Below are positions 1 to 8,364 of a stretch of 36,803 nt of DNA, in pieces. The stretch spans positions 1-36,803 of the IMG/VR virus record IMGVR_UViG_3300044998_001004; one strand, 5' to 3'. Every line of letters begins with the position of its first letter. The first letter of the stretch is position 1. The position numbers and the translations under genes were made by a program. The stretch comes from a virus. The notes beneath the pieces are model-generated. The model saw only the letters and a list, made by a program, of their open reading frames with translations, was not told the DNA's origin and ran no database searches.

Positions 1-2043
1 GATCCCGGCCCCGGCGTTGATCGACACACCGCCGGGCGACGGCGTGATGGTGGCCGTCGACCCGTCCGCATTCGCGAACGACTGCGAGATCGTCTTGCTT
101 GTCCCGGTGGTGGCAAAGTCGGTCGCGCTGGATCCACACGGGGGGCGTGGTGAGAATCCAGCGGTGTCCGGACACCCACTCGGTGGCGGTGGCGGCGGTG
201 GCGGTGGCGGCGGCGGTGGCGGCGGCGGTGGCGGCGGCGAAACCGCCGACACGAGTACCGGTATCGTCACCGTACAGGTGGCGCACCCGGCTTTGGTGGC
301 CGTCATGACGATCTGGTACGACCCGGGCACGTTGGCCGTGCCAAACACGGTGGCCGCCGACGGCGTCGTCGTGTACCCCACACCCGGAAGCGTTGGCGTG
401 ATCGTGACAGAAACCGCAGAAGCGTCGGCGAACGTCTGCGTGAGGTTCACCGACGCGCCGACAGTCAGGTTCAGCGTCGGCCGAATGGTCCCGCATACTC
501 CGGGCGGCGACGCTGGTGTTGGGCATGCAACAACAGGCGGTTGCACGGTGAAGTTGATGCGTGGCGGCAGAATATCGCATGTCATGCACGCATCCTGCTG
601 CGCAAGCGGCGCCGGGGCCCAGTAGTAATCGCCGGCCGAGCCCGCCGGGAACGTGTTCAGGAACGTAACACTTGGCGTCGCATGCGTTAGTCGGACAGAC
701 GCCTGCGAGCCGCCAACAATCAACGGACTCCCGTCGCCGTTGTAGGCGAGAAGCAGAATGGAGCAGCCCGGCGGAATACCGGAGGCCGTGTAGGTTTGAT
801 TCTGGGGCCGCCCTTCGTTGAACGTGGTCTGCGATATCGACCACGAGACCGTGCACCGAGGCGGCGCAGCCACGGTGAAGTCTTGCCGGGCCGGCAAGAC
901 GAAACAGGTCATGCATGGCTCTTGAGCCGGGTCTGGCGCCCAGTAGTAGTCCCCCTCGTCTCCAAGCGCCCACGTCTGCGGGTAGACCACGGACGGCTCG
1001 TCGTGTGTGAGCGTAACCGACGCCTGCAACGGTCCGATCATCAACGGCGTCCCGTCGGACCGGTATGCGAGCAGGCGGAGACTGCACCCCTCCGGGATTC
1101 CTGTGGCCGAGTACCGTTGGTTCTTTGTCTGTCGGACAACAAACAGGGTCTCGGAGATGGACCAGTTGACGACGCACGTCGGTGCCGGCAGTACGTCAAA
1201 GTCGAGACGTAGAGGCTGAATGCGACACGTCATGCATGGCGCCTGCTCGATCGGATCGACCGGTCGCCAATTCAAGTCCAACCCGACAAACGACGCATCG
1301 AATGTCAGGTCAAACGAAATCTCCGGGGTGTCATGGGTCAGTGTGATCTCGATCGGGATTCCGTCGATCACCAACGGCACGTTGCCGTCGTAGGCCCGTA
1401 GTCGAAGCTCGCATCCCGGCGGGATATTGGCCGCCGAATACGTCTGTGTCGCGGTCCGGAACGCATAGAACCGCCGACGCGAGAGACTCCATGTGACAAC
1501 GCATGACGGCGCGACATTGATGTCGAACGACACCGCCTCGCAGCCGCATGCGCAGTCGTTTGTGACTGACACCGCGACCAAGCCTGACTTCTTGGCCTCG
1601 CCAGAGATGATCAGCAAGTTCCCGACGATCTCGGCCTCAAGACAGTCTGGGAGCTTGAACCCGTCGCAAAAACGGAACGGCCCGGTGCCAAGAAGCGGAA
1701 TCACGAAGGTGACGAGTTCCCCCTCGCGGTACACCGGAGCCACCGTCGGCGGGGTGATTGGCTGCACCGGGGCGCATGGGCAAGCCTCGGTCTCGCCGGC
1801 GAACGTAATTGTCCCGGTCAGTTCGAGGGGCTCACACTCGTCGCAGGACAGGACTTGAATGTAGACGTCGTAAGAACCCGCATCCGCTACCGTCCCCGTC
1901 AGGCAGACGGCCCGCCCCACCAGTCGGGCAGTCAGCCCCGGAGGGACCGACACACTGCCAAGTCGTCGTGGCGTACCGGTCAGAACGTAGCAGTCGCTGT
2001 ACGCTGCGCCTGCGGTGCCGGGGAGGAATGAAACGGCCGGCAT
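1..2043 (-). CDS. Large Cys-rich repeat virion protein, probable adhesin/fibre (3' end off window)
   Basis: The minus-strand frame from the ATG at 2043 stays open to base 1 (681 codons, no stop), so the gene is truncated by the window edge. Residues ~65-180 hold an Ig-like segment (GTGPFRF, then LLIISGEAKKSG) like the putative-Ig (He_PIG) fold. Three tandem repeats of ~108 residues start at C181, C290 and C397; each has C-x2-3-W-S-(I/L)-S, a Y-(S/T)-A-x2-IP-(P/E)-GC motif, an LTH motif and ends near a CMTC box. A further Ig-like domain follows, then 19 consecutive prolines (603-621) and the start of another domain. The start lies 1 nt beyond the upstream gene's TAA. I infer an extracellular host-contact or capsid-surface protein; no enzymatic motif is visible. 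Confidence 0.8.
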   Translation of the reverse strand, partial: MPAVSFLPGTAGAAYSDCYVLTGTPRRLGSVSVPPGLTARLVGRAVCLTGTVADAGSYDVYIQVLSCDECEPLELTGTITFAGETEACPCAPVQPITPPTVAPVYREGELVTFVIPLLGTGPFRFCDGFKLPDCLEAEIVGNLLIISGEAKKSGLVAVSVTNDCACGCEAVSFDINVAPSCVVTWSLSRRRFYAFRTATQTYSAANIPPGCELRLRAYDGNVPLVIDGIPIEITLTHDTPEISFDLTFDASFVGLDLNWRPVDPIEQAPCMTCRIQPLRLDFDVLPAPTCVVNWSISETLFVVRQTKNQRYSATGIPEGCSLRLLAYRSDGTPLMIGPLQASVTLTHDEPSVVYPQTWALGDEGDYYWAPDPAQEPCMTCFVLPARQDFTVAAPPRCTVSWSISQTTFNEGRPQNQTYTASGIPPGCSILLLAYNGDGSPLIVGGSQASVRLTHATPSVTFLNTFPAGSAGDYYWAPAPLAQQDACMTCDILPPRINFTVQPPVVACPTPASPPGVCGTIRPTLNLTVGASVNLTQTFADASAVSVTITPTLPGVGYTTTPSAATVFGTANVPGSYQIVMTATKAGCATCTVTIPVLVSAVSPPPPPPPPPPPPPPPPPPPSGCPDTAGFSPRPPCGSSATDFATTGTSKTISQSFANADGSTATITPSPGGVSINAGAGI
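181..237 (-). repeat. Poly-proline codon tract (19 x CCG/CCA)
   Basis: On the minus strand, 19 proline codons in a row use only CCG and CCA; the plus strand reads as CGG/TGG triplets. It sits between two Ig-like regions of the partial surface protein and would form a stiff polyproline II spacer. Triplet expansion or contraction would keep the frame. Confidence 0.9.
523..1503 (-). repeat. Three tandem ~108-codon repeats with CMTC boxes
   Basis: Within the partial protein, units start at residues 181, 290 and 397 (spacing 109 and 107). Shared landmarks are W-S-x-S, IP-x-GC, LTH and P-C-M-T-C (A-C-M-T-C in the third). Units 2 and 3 also share GDYYWAP and are more alike to each other than to unit 1. 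The outer coordinates are approximate. Confidence 0.75.
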
Positions 2044-2044
2044 C

Positions 2045-2674
2045 TTAGACCCCCGCTTGCTGGCAGTAGCAGATACGCTGGACCATCTCCACGCGGCTAT
2101 CGTTGCAACCTTGGATCAAGACCTGCAAGACTTTCTCGGTCGTATCCGGTGCCGTCCCGGAGAGCAGAATGGAGGTGTTGGTCGTACTGCCCACTGGCGT
2201 CACGGTCATCCATGACGGTTTCTGAAGGACCGTGACGGTAAACGGTCCAGTGCCATCCCAAGCAACCACATGCGTGAACGCCGCGCCGACAGGGACATCC
2301 GGCAGGGTCGTGGAGCCAGCGATGATACGGATCGGCGTGCATGCGCTAGGCGGCGGAGCGATGACGGTCTGACACCCGCCTTGGGCGATCAGCTCACAGA
2401 CAATCTGGCTCGACATGACAAAGCGGACGCATGCGCCACGCGGGTACGCCGTGCCGATCGGCGCGTCAAGCTGAAGAGACCCACCACTACACCCGACCAC
2501 CCGCACGGTCGTCTGGTACGTCCCGTCGCTGACCCTAAGGTAAGTGTGGTTCGGCCCCGGAGTCGCGGATAACGCCGTACAGACGGAGCCCACAGACTCT
2601 ACCGGTAGGGCCGTTGCGCCCGCCGGCACAGAGGCCGACAGGTATGAGATGTATTCGTCGACGCCGATAAACAT
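2045..2674 (-). CDS. Cys-rich virion protein with C-terminal Ig-like domain (209 aa)
   Basis: Not assigned to a named family. The N-terminal ~95 residues (FIGVDEYISYL, later GACVRFVMSSQ) resemble a short beta-rich virion domain. Residues ~115-205 look like a putative-Ig (He_PIG-like) domain, with VPVGAAF, KPSWMTV and LLSGTAP motifs echoed in the genes at 18807-20084 and 1-2043. It has nine cysteines, ending in a CYC pair. The TAA is followed after one base by the ATG of the large repeat protein, so the two are probably co-translated. I infer a structural surface or collar-fibre component. Confidence 0.6.
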   Translation of the reverse strand: MFIGVDEYISYLSASVPAGATALPVESVGSVCTALSATPGPNHTYLRVSDGTYQTTVRVVGCSGGSLQLDAPIGTAYPRGACVRFVMSSQIVCELIAQGGCQTVIAPPPSACTPIRIIAGSTTLPDVPVGAAFTHVVAWDGTGPFTVTVLQKPSWMTVTPVGSTTNTSILLSGTAPDTTEKVLQVLIQGCNDSRVEMVQRICYCQQAGV

Positions 2675-2677
2675 GGT

Positions 2678-3193
2678 CTACCCCGAACAAGGCTGGCAAG
2701 GCGGGCTGCACCCAGCCGGTGGGGGCTCTGGTGTTTGTCCAGAGCCAAGCTCCGCGCACGGCACGTCCGCACAGTCCCGCCGCCACGCAGGTTGGCATGG
2801 TGCTGGCGGACACGTCGTATTCTCCGCCCTCTCGCAGGATGGATTCAACGGGTCCGCGCACATTTCGTGCGTGAGGTCCATCGTTTTCGGCGCGCCCGGG
2901 GCGCTCCGAAGCAGGCGCATGTTGAGCGAGTGGATCGGCGTGTTACAGCAGTAGATGATGCCCACATACAGCCCCGGCTTCGCCAACCGAAGACTGTCGT
3001 CGATCACAAAATCCCAATACCCGTGCTGATCCTGCGCCGGATACATGGCCACGACCGTGTTCTTGCCGACACGCTTGACGGCCAGCCGGAGGTTGCCCGT
3101 CTCGCAGATCGGCTCGGCAACGCACCCTTTTCTGGCGGGCGGCGGGACCAGAATGTGTCCGGTCGTTCTGGAAATTTCAACGAGATTCTTCAT
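2678..3193 (-). CDS. Hypothetical Cys/Pro-rich protein (171 aa)
   Basis: No family recognised. The first ~105 residues look folded (VEISRTTGHILVPPP, then a YWDFVIDDSLRLAKPGLYVGIIYCC stretch in two parts around 60-85). The C-terminal third is a low-complexity Cys/Pro tail ending CQPCSG. Thirteen of 171 residues are cysteine, the densest in the window. The ATG at 3193 overlaps the upstream TGA by one base (TGATG), implying translational coupling. Its place among adaptor and surface genes suggests a minor virion protein; a metal-binding or disulphide-knotted tail are alternatives. Confidence 0.55.
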   Translation of the reverse strand: MKNLVEISRTTGHILVPPPARKGCVAEPICETGNLRLAVKRVGKNTVVAMYPAQDQHGYWDFVIDDSLRLAKPGLYVGIIYCCNTPIHSLNMRLLRSAPGAPKTMDLTHEMCADPLNPSCERAENTTCPPAPCQPAWRRDCADVPCAELGSGQTPEPPPAGCSPPCQPCSG

Positions 3194-3873
3194 CAGATGA
3201 GGAACTTCTCGATTGGGGGGCGGATGATCGTCGGGCCGGAGGCCGCATCGCTGTCTGCGTCCAGCTTTGCGCGTCGTTCAGCACGTTCGGCTCTGGCGAC
3301 GGCGATACGCTGCGCAGTCGGGGAGACGTTGGCGGCCTTGTTCATCGCCAAGTAACTGACAGCCAGATCGACGACAGCCCTCCCGTGCCGTTCGTAGATG
3401 ACGCGCGGCAAGGCGCACGCCACGCGGGACGGGACGATTGACACCTCGGTCACTACACCGTCGCGCGCGTCCACGGTCGGCGCCGGGAACACCACGAACG
3501 TCTTCCTGTCGGTGGCGACGTTGAAGGTAAACCGGGTCGGTGATTGGTTAGTAGACAGGAGTGAGGGCTCGGAGCACGGCTCGCAACTCGTCGAAGCCGC
3601 CGCACAAGCCGCACCGCGCTCCGCATGGTACTCAATACCGTTGACACACACCGCCTCGACAAACCCGAGTGTGTAGTCCTCAGGGATGTCGATGAAGTAG
3701 GTACTGCACCCCGCCTGTGCGTCCTGCTCGAACGTATGACGGACCGCACGCGTCCTCAGGGCGAGATCACTCGCGGCATTGGCGAGGTAGAAATCCAGCC
3801 ACTGCGAGCTAAGGTTCGGTGCCACCGCCAGCAAGGCCGGGTACAGAAGCCCAAAGCTGACCGTCTCGACCAT
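3193..3873 (-). CDS. Putative neck/tail structural protein (226 aa)
   Basis: No confident family. The ATG at 3873 is preferred because a purine-rich AGGGGGTGAGG lies just upstream; a GTG at 3882 would add three residues but has no spaced ribosome site. The protein is mostly beta-like in the middle (STYFIDIPEDYTLGFVEAVCVNGIEYH, seen in two parts), with a Cys cluster around residues 90-100 (AACAAASTSCEPCSE). It ends in a helical, charged segment, YLAMNKAANVSPTAQ..ARAERAERRAK. It lies immediately downstream of the DUF6682-like adaptor gene and is coupled to the next gene, so a head-tail interface or tail-knob role is plausible but unproven. Confidence 0.55.
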   Translation of the reverse strand: MVETVSFGLLYPALLAVAPNLSSQWLDFYLANAASDLALRTRAVRHTFEQDAQAGCSTYFIDIPEDYTLGFVEAVCVNGIEYHAERGAACAAASTSCEPCSEPSLLSTNQSPTRFTFNVATDRKTFVVFPAPTVDARDGVVTEVSIVPSRVACALPRVIYERHGRAVVDLAVSYLAMNKAANVSPTAQRIAVARAERAERRAKLDADSDAASGPTIIRPPIEKFLI

Positions 3874-3878
3874 ATGCC

Positions 3879-4661
3879 TCACCCCCTAATGACATTCTCG
3901 TCAGCGGTCCCGTCCGGCCGACGCCCAAGAAAGAACCCACTCGCGTGTCTGGCCTGCTGACGATACGTAAACCCGAGCATGCCCTGCACGCGCGCCCAAT
4001 CCCGCTCGGCGCGCACGAGAGCCGCTTCGCTGTCTTGCGGCATTGCGAACGCGCGGTATGTCAGATACTCGAACAAGACCGACCGCATGGAGCACCGAAT
4101 CTCCTGATCCGCGTCGTCTGGCCACGAGTAAACCGGAGCACACACCTGCGCGTGAACGACGATCGTTGGCGATAACCCGGACGGCACCGGCGGAGTGACA
4201 TTCAGGACCTTCGGTGCGGCCGGGTTGAACTGGAATCCCGCCATGACCCAGTCCTTGCATCTCGCGGTGACCTCCACGCCGTCCGGAAGCTGCTCCTTGG
4301 ATGGGACCGCCGGGCCCGTCAGTCCGCACGACGGGAACGCCCGAAACGCAGCAATGGTGTTCTTGTCGACTTCGTCGGCGCCGCCCCCCTTGACGACTTT
4401 CCCATCCTCGTCCACGCACAAGCCTTCGGGCCGCCCAATGATCGCAGTAATACCCTCCGGCAGTTGCTGCTCAGTCCCCGGGGACAAGGTCAGCACCAGC
4501 TTCTCGGTAAAGAGGTCCGGCCGGACTGAGCGCAAGTAGTCCAGCCCGAGATTCAGCGACTCGGTGATGAACTCTGGGGACCACGTTGCGTTGTCCTCGT
4601 CGGCCATGAGCAGACCGAACGCGCGGACCCAATCACGTAGCCTGTTCTGCGAAAGCGGCAT
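3879..4661 (-). CDS. Head-tail adaptor candidate, DUF6682-like (260 aa)
   Basis: The layout matches the DUF6682-type adaptor family of podoviruses. An N-terminal helical stretch is followed by WSPEFITESLNLGLDYLRSVRPD (around residues 28-50), then PGTEQQLPEGI. Next comes a central domain with FNPAAPKVLNVTPPVPSG (~145-165), and finally a helical C-terminus, LFEYLTYRAFAMPQDSEAA then RAERDWARVQ. Such proteins are thought to sit under the portal and join head to tail. The start lies inside the 3' end of the preceding gene (29-bp overlap) with no clear Shine-Dalgarno site, so translation may depend on the upstream ribosomes. Family assignment rests on pattern recognition only. Confidence 0.65.
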   Translation of the reverse strand: MPLSQNRLRDWVRAFGLLMADEDNATWSPEFITESLNLGLDYLRSVRPDLFTEKLVLTLSPGTEQQLPEGITAIIGRPEGLCVDEDGKVVKGGGADEVDKNTIAAFRAFPSCGLTGPAVPSKEQLPDGVEVTARCKDWVMAGFQFNPAAPKVLNVTPPVPSGLSPTIVVHAQVCAPVYSWPDDADQEIRCSMRSVLFEYLTYRAFAMPQDSEAALVRAERDWARVQGMLGFTYRQQARHASGFFLGRRPDGTADENVIRG

Positions 4662-5067
4662 GGCTAGGCAAAGTCAAGTTTGTCGCCTTCTCCAGCTCCT
4701 TCTCGAGCACGCGGGCCGGCAAAGGGCGGTCGTTGCGGAGCGCCTGAAGCGTCGCCGGGGAAATCCCGGTGATTCGAGCGTACTCCGCGTCTGTCCCGCC
4801 GGCTCGCACGAAGCCATCAAGCAGGGACAGCAGGCGGTCCCGTGCGCCGCGAGTCTCGACAACGATGGTGTCCGGCGCCTGTCTCGACGGGGTGCCGAGA
4901 ACAAAAACGCGCAACTGCTGGATGATCGCCGCTTCCTGATCTCCGGTGAGCGGTGACGGCGACACCACCTCGATCATCCGGATAGCCGGGTCCGCGACCG
5001 GCGCGGGGACCGGCGCATCGCCGATCGGAGAGAGGGTCCCGGTCTCGATGTTTGCGTAGTAGAACAT
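4633..5067 (-). CDS. Hypothetical protein (144 aa)
   Basis: No family recognised. The ATG at 5067 has GAGGGAG just upstream and is preferred over an in-frame TTG at 5082. The N-terminus (MFYYANIETGTLSPIG) is followed by a proline-rich linker. A helical half contains LTGDQEAAIIQQLRVFVLG and later YARITGISPATLQALRNDRPLP, which looks like a helix-turn-helix-type helical hairpin, but this is a weak resemblance. Its 3' end overlaps the adaptor gene by 29 bp. The position between capsid and adaptor genes suggests a completion or decoration factor. Confidence 0.55.
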   Translation of the reverse strand: MFYYANIETGTLSPIGDAPVPAPVADPAIRMIEVVSPSPLTGDQEAAIIQQLRVFVLGTPSRQAPDTIVVETRGARDRLLSLLDGFVRAGGTDAEYARITGISPATLQALRNDRPLPARVLEKELEKATNLTLPSHAAFAEQAT

Positions 5068-5074
5068 GGCTCCC

Positions 5075-5482
5075 TCAGACAAACGAGAACTTGAAGTGGC
5101 CGTCGGCAGCCATCACGGCCTTGAGTTCCTGACTCGCCTGCAGGGCGGTCTGGAACGCGTCCTCGGTGAACGTCCCGTTGTCCTTGATGCGGCGCAGCAG
5201 CTCTCCATCGTCCTCGTCCGGCATGGCCACGTTCGGGCCACCACGCAGGACTGCCTCAGTGGCCCGTTCGATACTCCGCGGGTCAGAGAAATTGATCGGC
5301 TCGTCGACGTAGTAGAGGGCCACCCGGGATGTACCGTTGCCCGCGATGCGGGCAAAGTCCTTGGTCAGCGGGTCCCGCGGGACGGGGGTGAACGTCGGAA
5401 GTGACTGACCATGTTCCCGCTGGATGTGCAGGTTCACGGCGTAGCAGTAGCGGTACGAACTCAATGAGCGAGGTGCAGCCAT
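5075..5482 (-). CDS. Hypothetical capsid-region protein (135 aa)
   Basis: No family recognised. The ATG at 5482 (MAAPRSLSSYRYCYAVN) has CTGGAG upstream with suitable spacing. A longer in-frame start at 5539 would place the terminator hairpin inside the coding region, so it is rejected. The acidic middle (PNVAMPDEDDGELLRRIKD) and C-terminal helix (AFQTALQASQELKAVMAADG) suggest a small soluble protein. It is the first gene after the terminator that follows the capsid block, so its expression probably depends on read-through. Confidence 0.55.
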   Translation of the reverse strand: MAAPRSLSSYRYCYAVNLHIQREHGQSLPTFTPVPRDPLTKDFARIAGNGTSRVALYYVDEPINFSDPRSIERATEAVLRGGPNVAMPDEDDGELLRRIKDNGTFTEDAFQTALQASQELKAVMAADGHFKFSFV

Positions 5483-5496
5483 AACGTCATCTCCAG

Positions 5497-5527
5497 AAAA
5501 AGAAAAGCCGAGGGCAAGGCCCCCGGC
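5497..5527 (-). terminator. Rho-independent terminator after the capsid genes
   Basis: On the minus strand a 9-bp stem GCCGGGGGC / GCCCTCGGC (one G-U pair, CTT loop, 5507-5527) is followed directly by TTTTCTTTTT (5497-5506). It lies downstream of the stop of the 5593-6297 gene and upstream of the ribosome site of the next gene. The placement would let capsid genes be transcribed more than the distal adaptor and fibre genes. Confidence 0.85.
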
Positions 5528-5592
5528 CAAAGGTACCACAGACCTCCCTACGCCGTGTGGTGTCGGTCGCGCGATTGCGGCCGGAAAGTAGA

Positions 5593-6297
5593 TTACGTGT
5601 GCTGCAGGCCACCCGGGACGCGAACATGCAGCGACGCGACGATATCGACGCAGGCCATTGCACCGGCGTCACACTCAACCCGACCGTACTGGCACGGTGC
5701 GCACGACCCGTTTTCCGACTGCGGCACGGCGTTCGTATCCGGGAGGGCCGAAAACACGAGCACGAGGGCCTTGTGCCGCTTGCACGGGGCCGTACCGCCA
5801 CCCGGGAGGGACACCGATCCATACGGATTGCCGAAGTACACATTGCCGGAGTTGGCTGCCGTAACGTCGTAAGCAAACATGCCGCGGCTCGCCCCGTTGA
5901 TCGTGGGGAACACGACTTCCGCAGTCGACGGAGCCCCGCCTTGTGCTTCAGTGACCAAGGCGTTGAGATCATGAAGCTCAAACCGGAACTGAGACGCCGA
6001 ACACCCGTTGCGATTGTCAACGGTCAGAAGGTCCGCCACGATGCCCGCATGGACCAGCGAAAGCACGAGCTTTTCGCCGACGGCCACAGGACTCCGCTCA
6101 AGGTAGCAAGCAAGGGCCGAGGTACGAGCGGGCGAGAACTGGCCGATGTACTTCGGGTCGTACCACAACGCGGCCTCGGGCAGGCCAACAGAGCAGCAGT
6201 TGGCGATCCCCTGCGGGTGAAACTCACCCCAGACTTCGTTGCGGTAATCCCGATCACCGATAGGACCGCCGCCGACATGAAGGAACTTGACAGGCAT
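5593..6297 (-). CDS. Cys-rich capsid-associated protein candidate (234 aa)
   Basis: No family recognised. The start ATG has GGGGAGA seven bases upstream. The protein looks beta-rich (YLERSPVAVGEKLVLSLVHAG, FRFELHDLNALVTEA, then a Gly-rich NVYFGNPYGSVSLPGGG stretch). It has nine cysteines, clustered at NCC near residue 33 and SCAPCQYGRVEC near 205. It directly follows the major capsid candidate and precedes a terminator, the usual place for an abundant head decoration or cement protein. I infer that role from position; no sequence proof. Confidence 0.55.
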   Translation of the reverse strand: MPVKFLHVGGGPIGDRDYRNEVWGEFHPQGIANCCSVGLPEAALWYDPKYIGQFSPARTSALACYLERSPVAVGEKLVLSLVHAGIVADLLTVDNRNGCSASQFRFELHDLNALVTEAQGGAPSTAEVVFPTINGASRGMFAYDVTAANSGNVYFGNPYGSVSLPGGGTAPCKRHKALVLVFSALPDTNAVPQSENGSCAPCQYGRVECDAGAMACVDIVASLHVRVPGGLQHT

Positions 6298-6314
6298 GAG
6301 ATTCTCCCCGTGGG

Positions 6315-7328
6315 TTAAGCGATGTAGACGTAGCCGACGGCGACACCCTCGCGGTGGGACACCGCGGCGCCGGAGATGGTCATGCGCACGTCCACCTGAC
6401 CAAGAGGCGTGCCCGCCGGGAGACCGTTGCGCATCATGTAGCTCCGGTTGACCGCCGAGAAACCGTCATTCCAGAGCCACAGGATGCGATAGACGGGTCG
6501 CGGGGAGCCGGACACGTCAATGCTTCCAACCGGGTGGATACAGGTTGACGCCCGGACCTCCGCCGAGCAGCGCATCGAAATGCGGTCGCCACAAAAACCG
6601 TTGAGGGCGGTCCCCATCCACGACGAGCCGGCGCCGTTGATGCTGGCGTCAACCGCGTAGTCGCTGTTGATCATGAGCCACCGAATTTCGTCGGGCACGA
6701 AAGCAGTGATTCCGCGCTCAACCGGAATACGGAACGACCCGATCACCTGCACGCCGCGAGTCATGTACTCGAAGATGTTGCTGACACCGGCGGGCAGGTT
6801 CGCCCCAATCGCGCCGCTGACAGGCACCGGGGCGCTAAGAGTGCCAAGGTTGACGCTGCCCGCAGCCCCCGCCGCCGATCCCTGCGTGCACGAAGCGGCG
6901 AACGCCGGGAGCTGGCAAAGCAGGCGACTGTCGAACTGCTCCGAGTGCATGCGGGGAACCCGGTCCTGCCATTCACGGCGCATTTCCGGGAACCGACATG
7001 CACCGGTATCGGTGAGGTCGAACTTCATCGCCGAGTAGCGAATCGTGTCGAGCTTGTAATCCACCGGGCAAGACGACAACGTGTCAAACGACAACGCGCC
7101 GTTCTTCACAAAATCGTGGACCGTCGGGTTGCCCATCGTGTGGTATCGCGCCGTATGTCCCAGCTCGGTCAGACCGTTCAAAATCCCGGCGCGGCCGACA
7201 TCTTCAAAACGCGAGGTACACCAAAACGTGGTGAGGAACTTTTTGGTGTCAGTCGGCGTGCAATACGCCGAGTAGTCGGGGTAGTTGCCCGCGGTCGTAG
7301 CGGTGCCAGATTTCATGTAGCGAGACAT
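6315..7328 (-). CDS. Major capsid protein candidate (337 aa)
   Basis: Size and position fit a podovirus major capsid protein: it directly follows a scaffold-type gene and has the best ribosome site in the area (AGGAG, 6 nt before ATG). The N-terminal half has FEDVGRAGILNGLTELGHTARYHTMG and later YKLDTIRYSAMKFDLTD, an E-loop/P-domain-like mix. The C-terminal half has FEYMTRGVQVIGSFRIPVERGITAFVPDE in two parts, followed by IRWLMINSDYAVD. It carries nine cysteines, high for a capsid subunit, hinting at disulphide bonds in the mature shell. The HK97 fold itself cannot be read off; the call rests mainly on context. Confidence 0.7.
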   Translation of the reverse strand: MSRYMKSGTATTAGNYPDYSAYCTPTDTKKFLTTFWCTSRFEDVGRAGILNGLTELGHTARYHTMGNPTVHDFVKNGALSFDTLSSCPVDYKLDTIRYSAMKFDLTDTGACRFPEMRREWQDRVPRMHSEQFDSRLLCQLPAFAASCTQGSAAGAAGSVNLGTLSAPVPVSGAIGANLPAGVSNIFEYMTRGVQVIGSFRIPVERGITAFVPDEIRWLMINSDYAVDASINGAGSSWMGTALNGFCGDRISMRCSAEVRASTCIHPVGSIDVSGSPRPVYRILWLWNDGFSAVNRSYMMRNGLPAGTPLGQVDVRMTISGAAVSHREGVAVGYVYIA

Positions 7329-7343
7329 GGTTTCTCCTGTCGA

Positions 7344-8351
7344 TTACATGGCGCCGGCCGATGCGGACGCGCTCAGTTCGAGTGCCTTCATCCTATCAAA
7401 CAGCTTCGAGAGCGTGTCAAGGTCCCGCTCTGTTTTCACGGGTTTGCTCTCCAACTGATCGATGGCCGCCTGCGTTTTCTCGATCTCCGCGGCGATGTTG
7501 AGGTGGGAACGCGTCGGAGCGGAGACGCCAACAGCCGTCGGACGGGTTGGCAAAGATGCCCCGGTCGAACCGCCGCGGTTGGTACGCTCGCGATAAATCC
7601 GAAGGGCGTCGGCGTACGCCTTCACCGCCGCGCCAACGTCCCGCTTCGTGGCCGCATGCTGCAGAAGGCCACCGTACGTCACGCCGCTCAACATCGGGAC
7701 CGGCTCCGACAGAAACTCCTCCCACTCCGGCGAAGTCTCGATCTCCGCAAAATCCGGGTTTGCGGCCACGACACCCGCACGCACCGCGGCGGAGCGGACA
7801 TCCCCGACCGCGGACGTGGTACGGCGAAGCTCCTCGATCACGTTCTTCTGCTGCTCAAGTGCGGTGCGGAGGGCATTGACCTCCGCCGCCGTTTTTGCGG
7901 CGAACTTGCTCTCGACCGCACGGATGACCGGGGCGAGACCTTTATTCAGGAACTCGCCGTACTCTTGCACCACCTCTGGAGAGAGGGCGGCCATCGGGTC
8001 GACCTCCGCCGGCTGCTTGGGCTCGCCCCCGGCCCCCGAATTCGCCACCAACGCGGCAAGTGCGGCCGCGAGGTCCGCGTTCGGCACCGCCGGCTGCGCC
8101 GGCACCTGCGCCGCCACTTGCTGGCGCAGCTCGGCAAGTTCGGCGCGCAGCGACGCAATCACGTCAGCGTTAGAGGGGCGCCCACGTTTGCGTGGGGATT
8201 CCGGCAGTGCGTCCGCTGCCCCATCGGTGATTCGGTCACCATCCGGCGAAGACTGTGCAGGCGAAGAGTCCGCCCCGAGGATGTCGGAGAGGGTCGGAAT
8301 CTGTGTGATCGGCGCGCTAGCAACGCCATTTTCGTCAGTGGTCTCGTCCAT
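7344..8351 (-). CDS. Capsid scaffolding protein candidate (335 aa)
   Basis: Acidic, Ala/Glu/Gln-rich and predicted mostly helical, with no cysteine. A disordered N-terminus leads to a basic RKRGRPS patch (54-60; RGRP resembles an AT-hook core). A coiled-coil follows (NADVIASLRAELAELRQQVAAQV, ~61-83), then a central helical region, and a helical C-terminus AEIEKTQAAIDQLES...LFDRMKALEL. The length, composition and position immediately upstream of the capsid gene are those of podovirus scaffold proteins, which line the procapsid and leave or are degraded during maturation. GAGGAG lies ten bases before the ATG. Confidence 0.75.
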   Translation of the reverse strand: MDETTDENGVASAPITQIPTLSDILGADSSPAQSSPDGDRITDGAADALPESPRKRGRPSNADVIASLRAELAELRQQVAAQVPAQPAVPNADLAAALAALVANSGAGGEPKQPAEVDPMAALSPEVVQEYGEFLNKGLAPVIRAVESKFAAKTAAEVNALRTALEQQKNVIEELRRTTSAVGDVRSAAVRAGVVAANPDFAEIETSPEWEEFLSEPVPMLSGVTYGGLLQHAATKRDVGAAVKAYADALRIYRERTNRGGSTGASLPTRPTAVGVSAPTRSHLNIAAEIEKTQAAIDQLESKPVKTERDLDTLSKLFDRMKALELSASASAGAM

Positions 8352-8364
8352 GTTTGGATACTCC

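Noticed and set aside
17-625. Plus-strand frame with a poly-glycine tract
   Set aside because: It is the antisense shadow of the poly-proline surface protein; the minus-strand frame has repeats, domain motifs and a proper start context.
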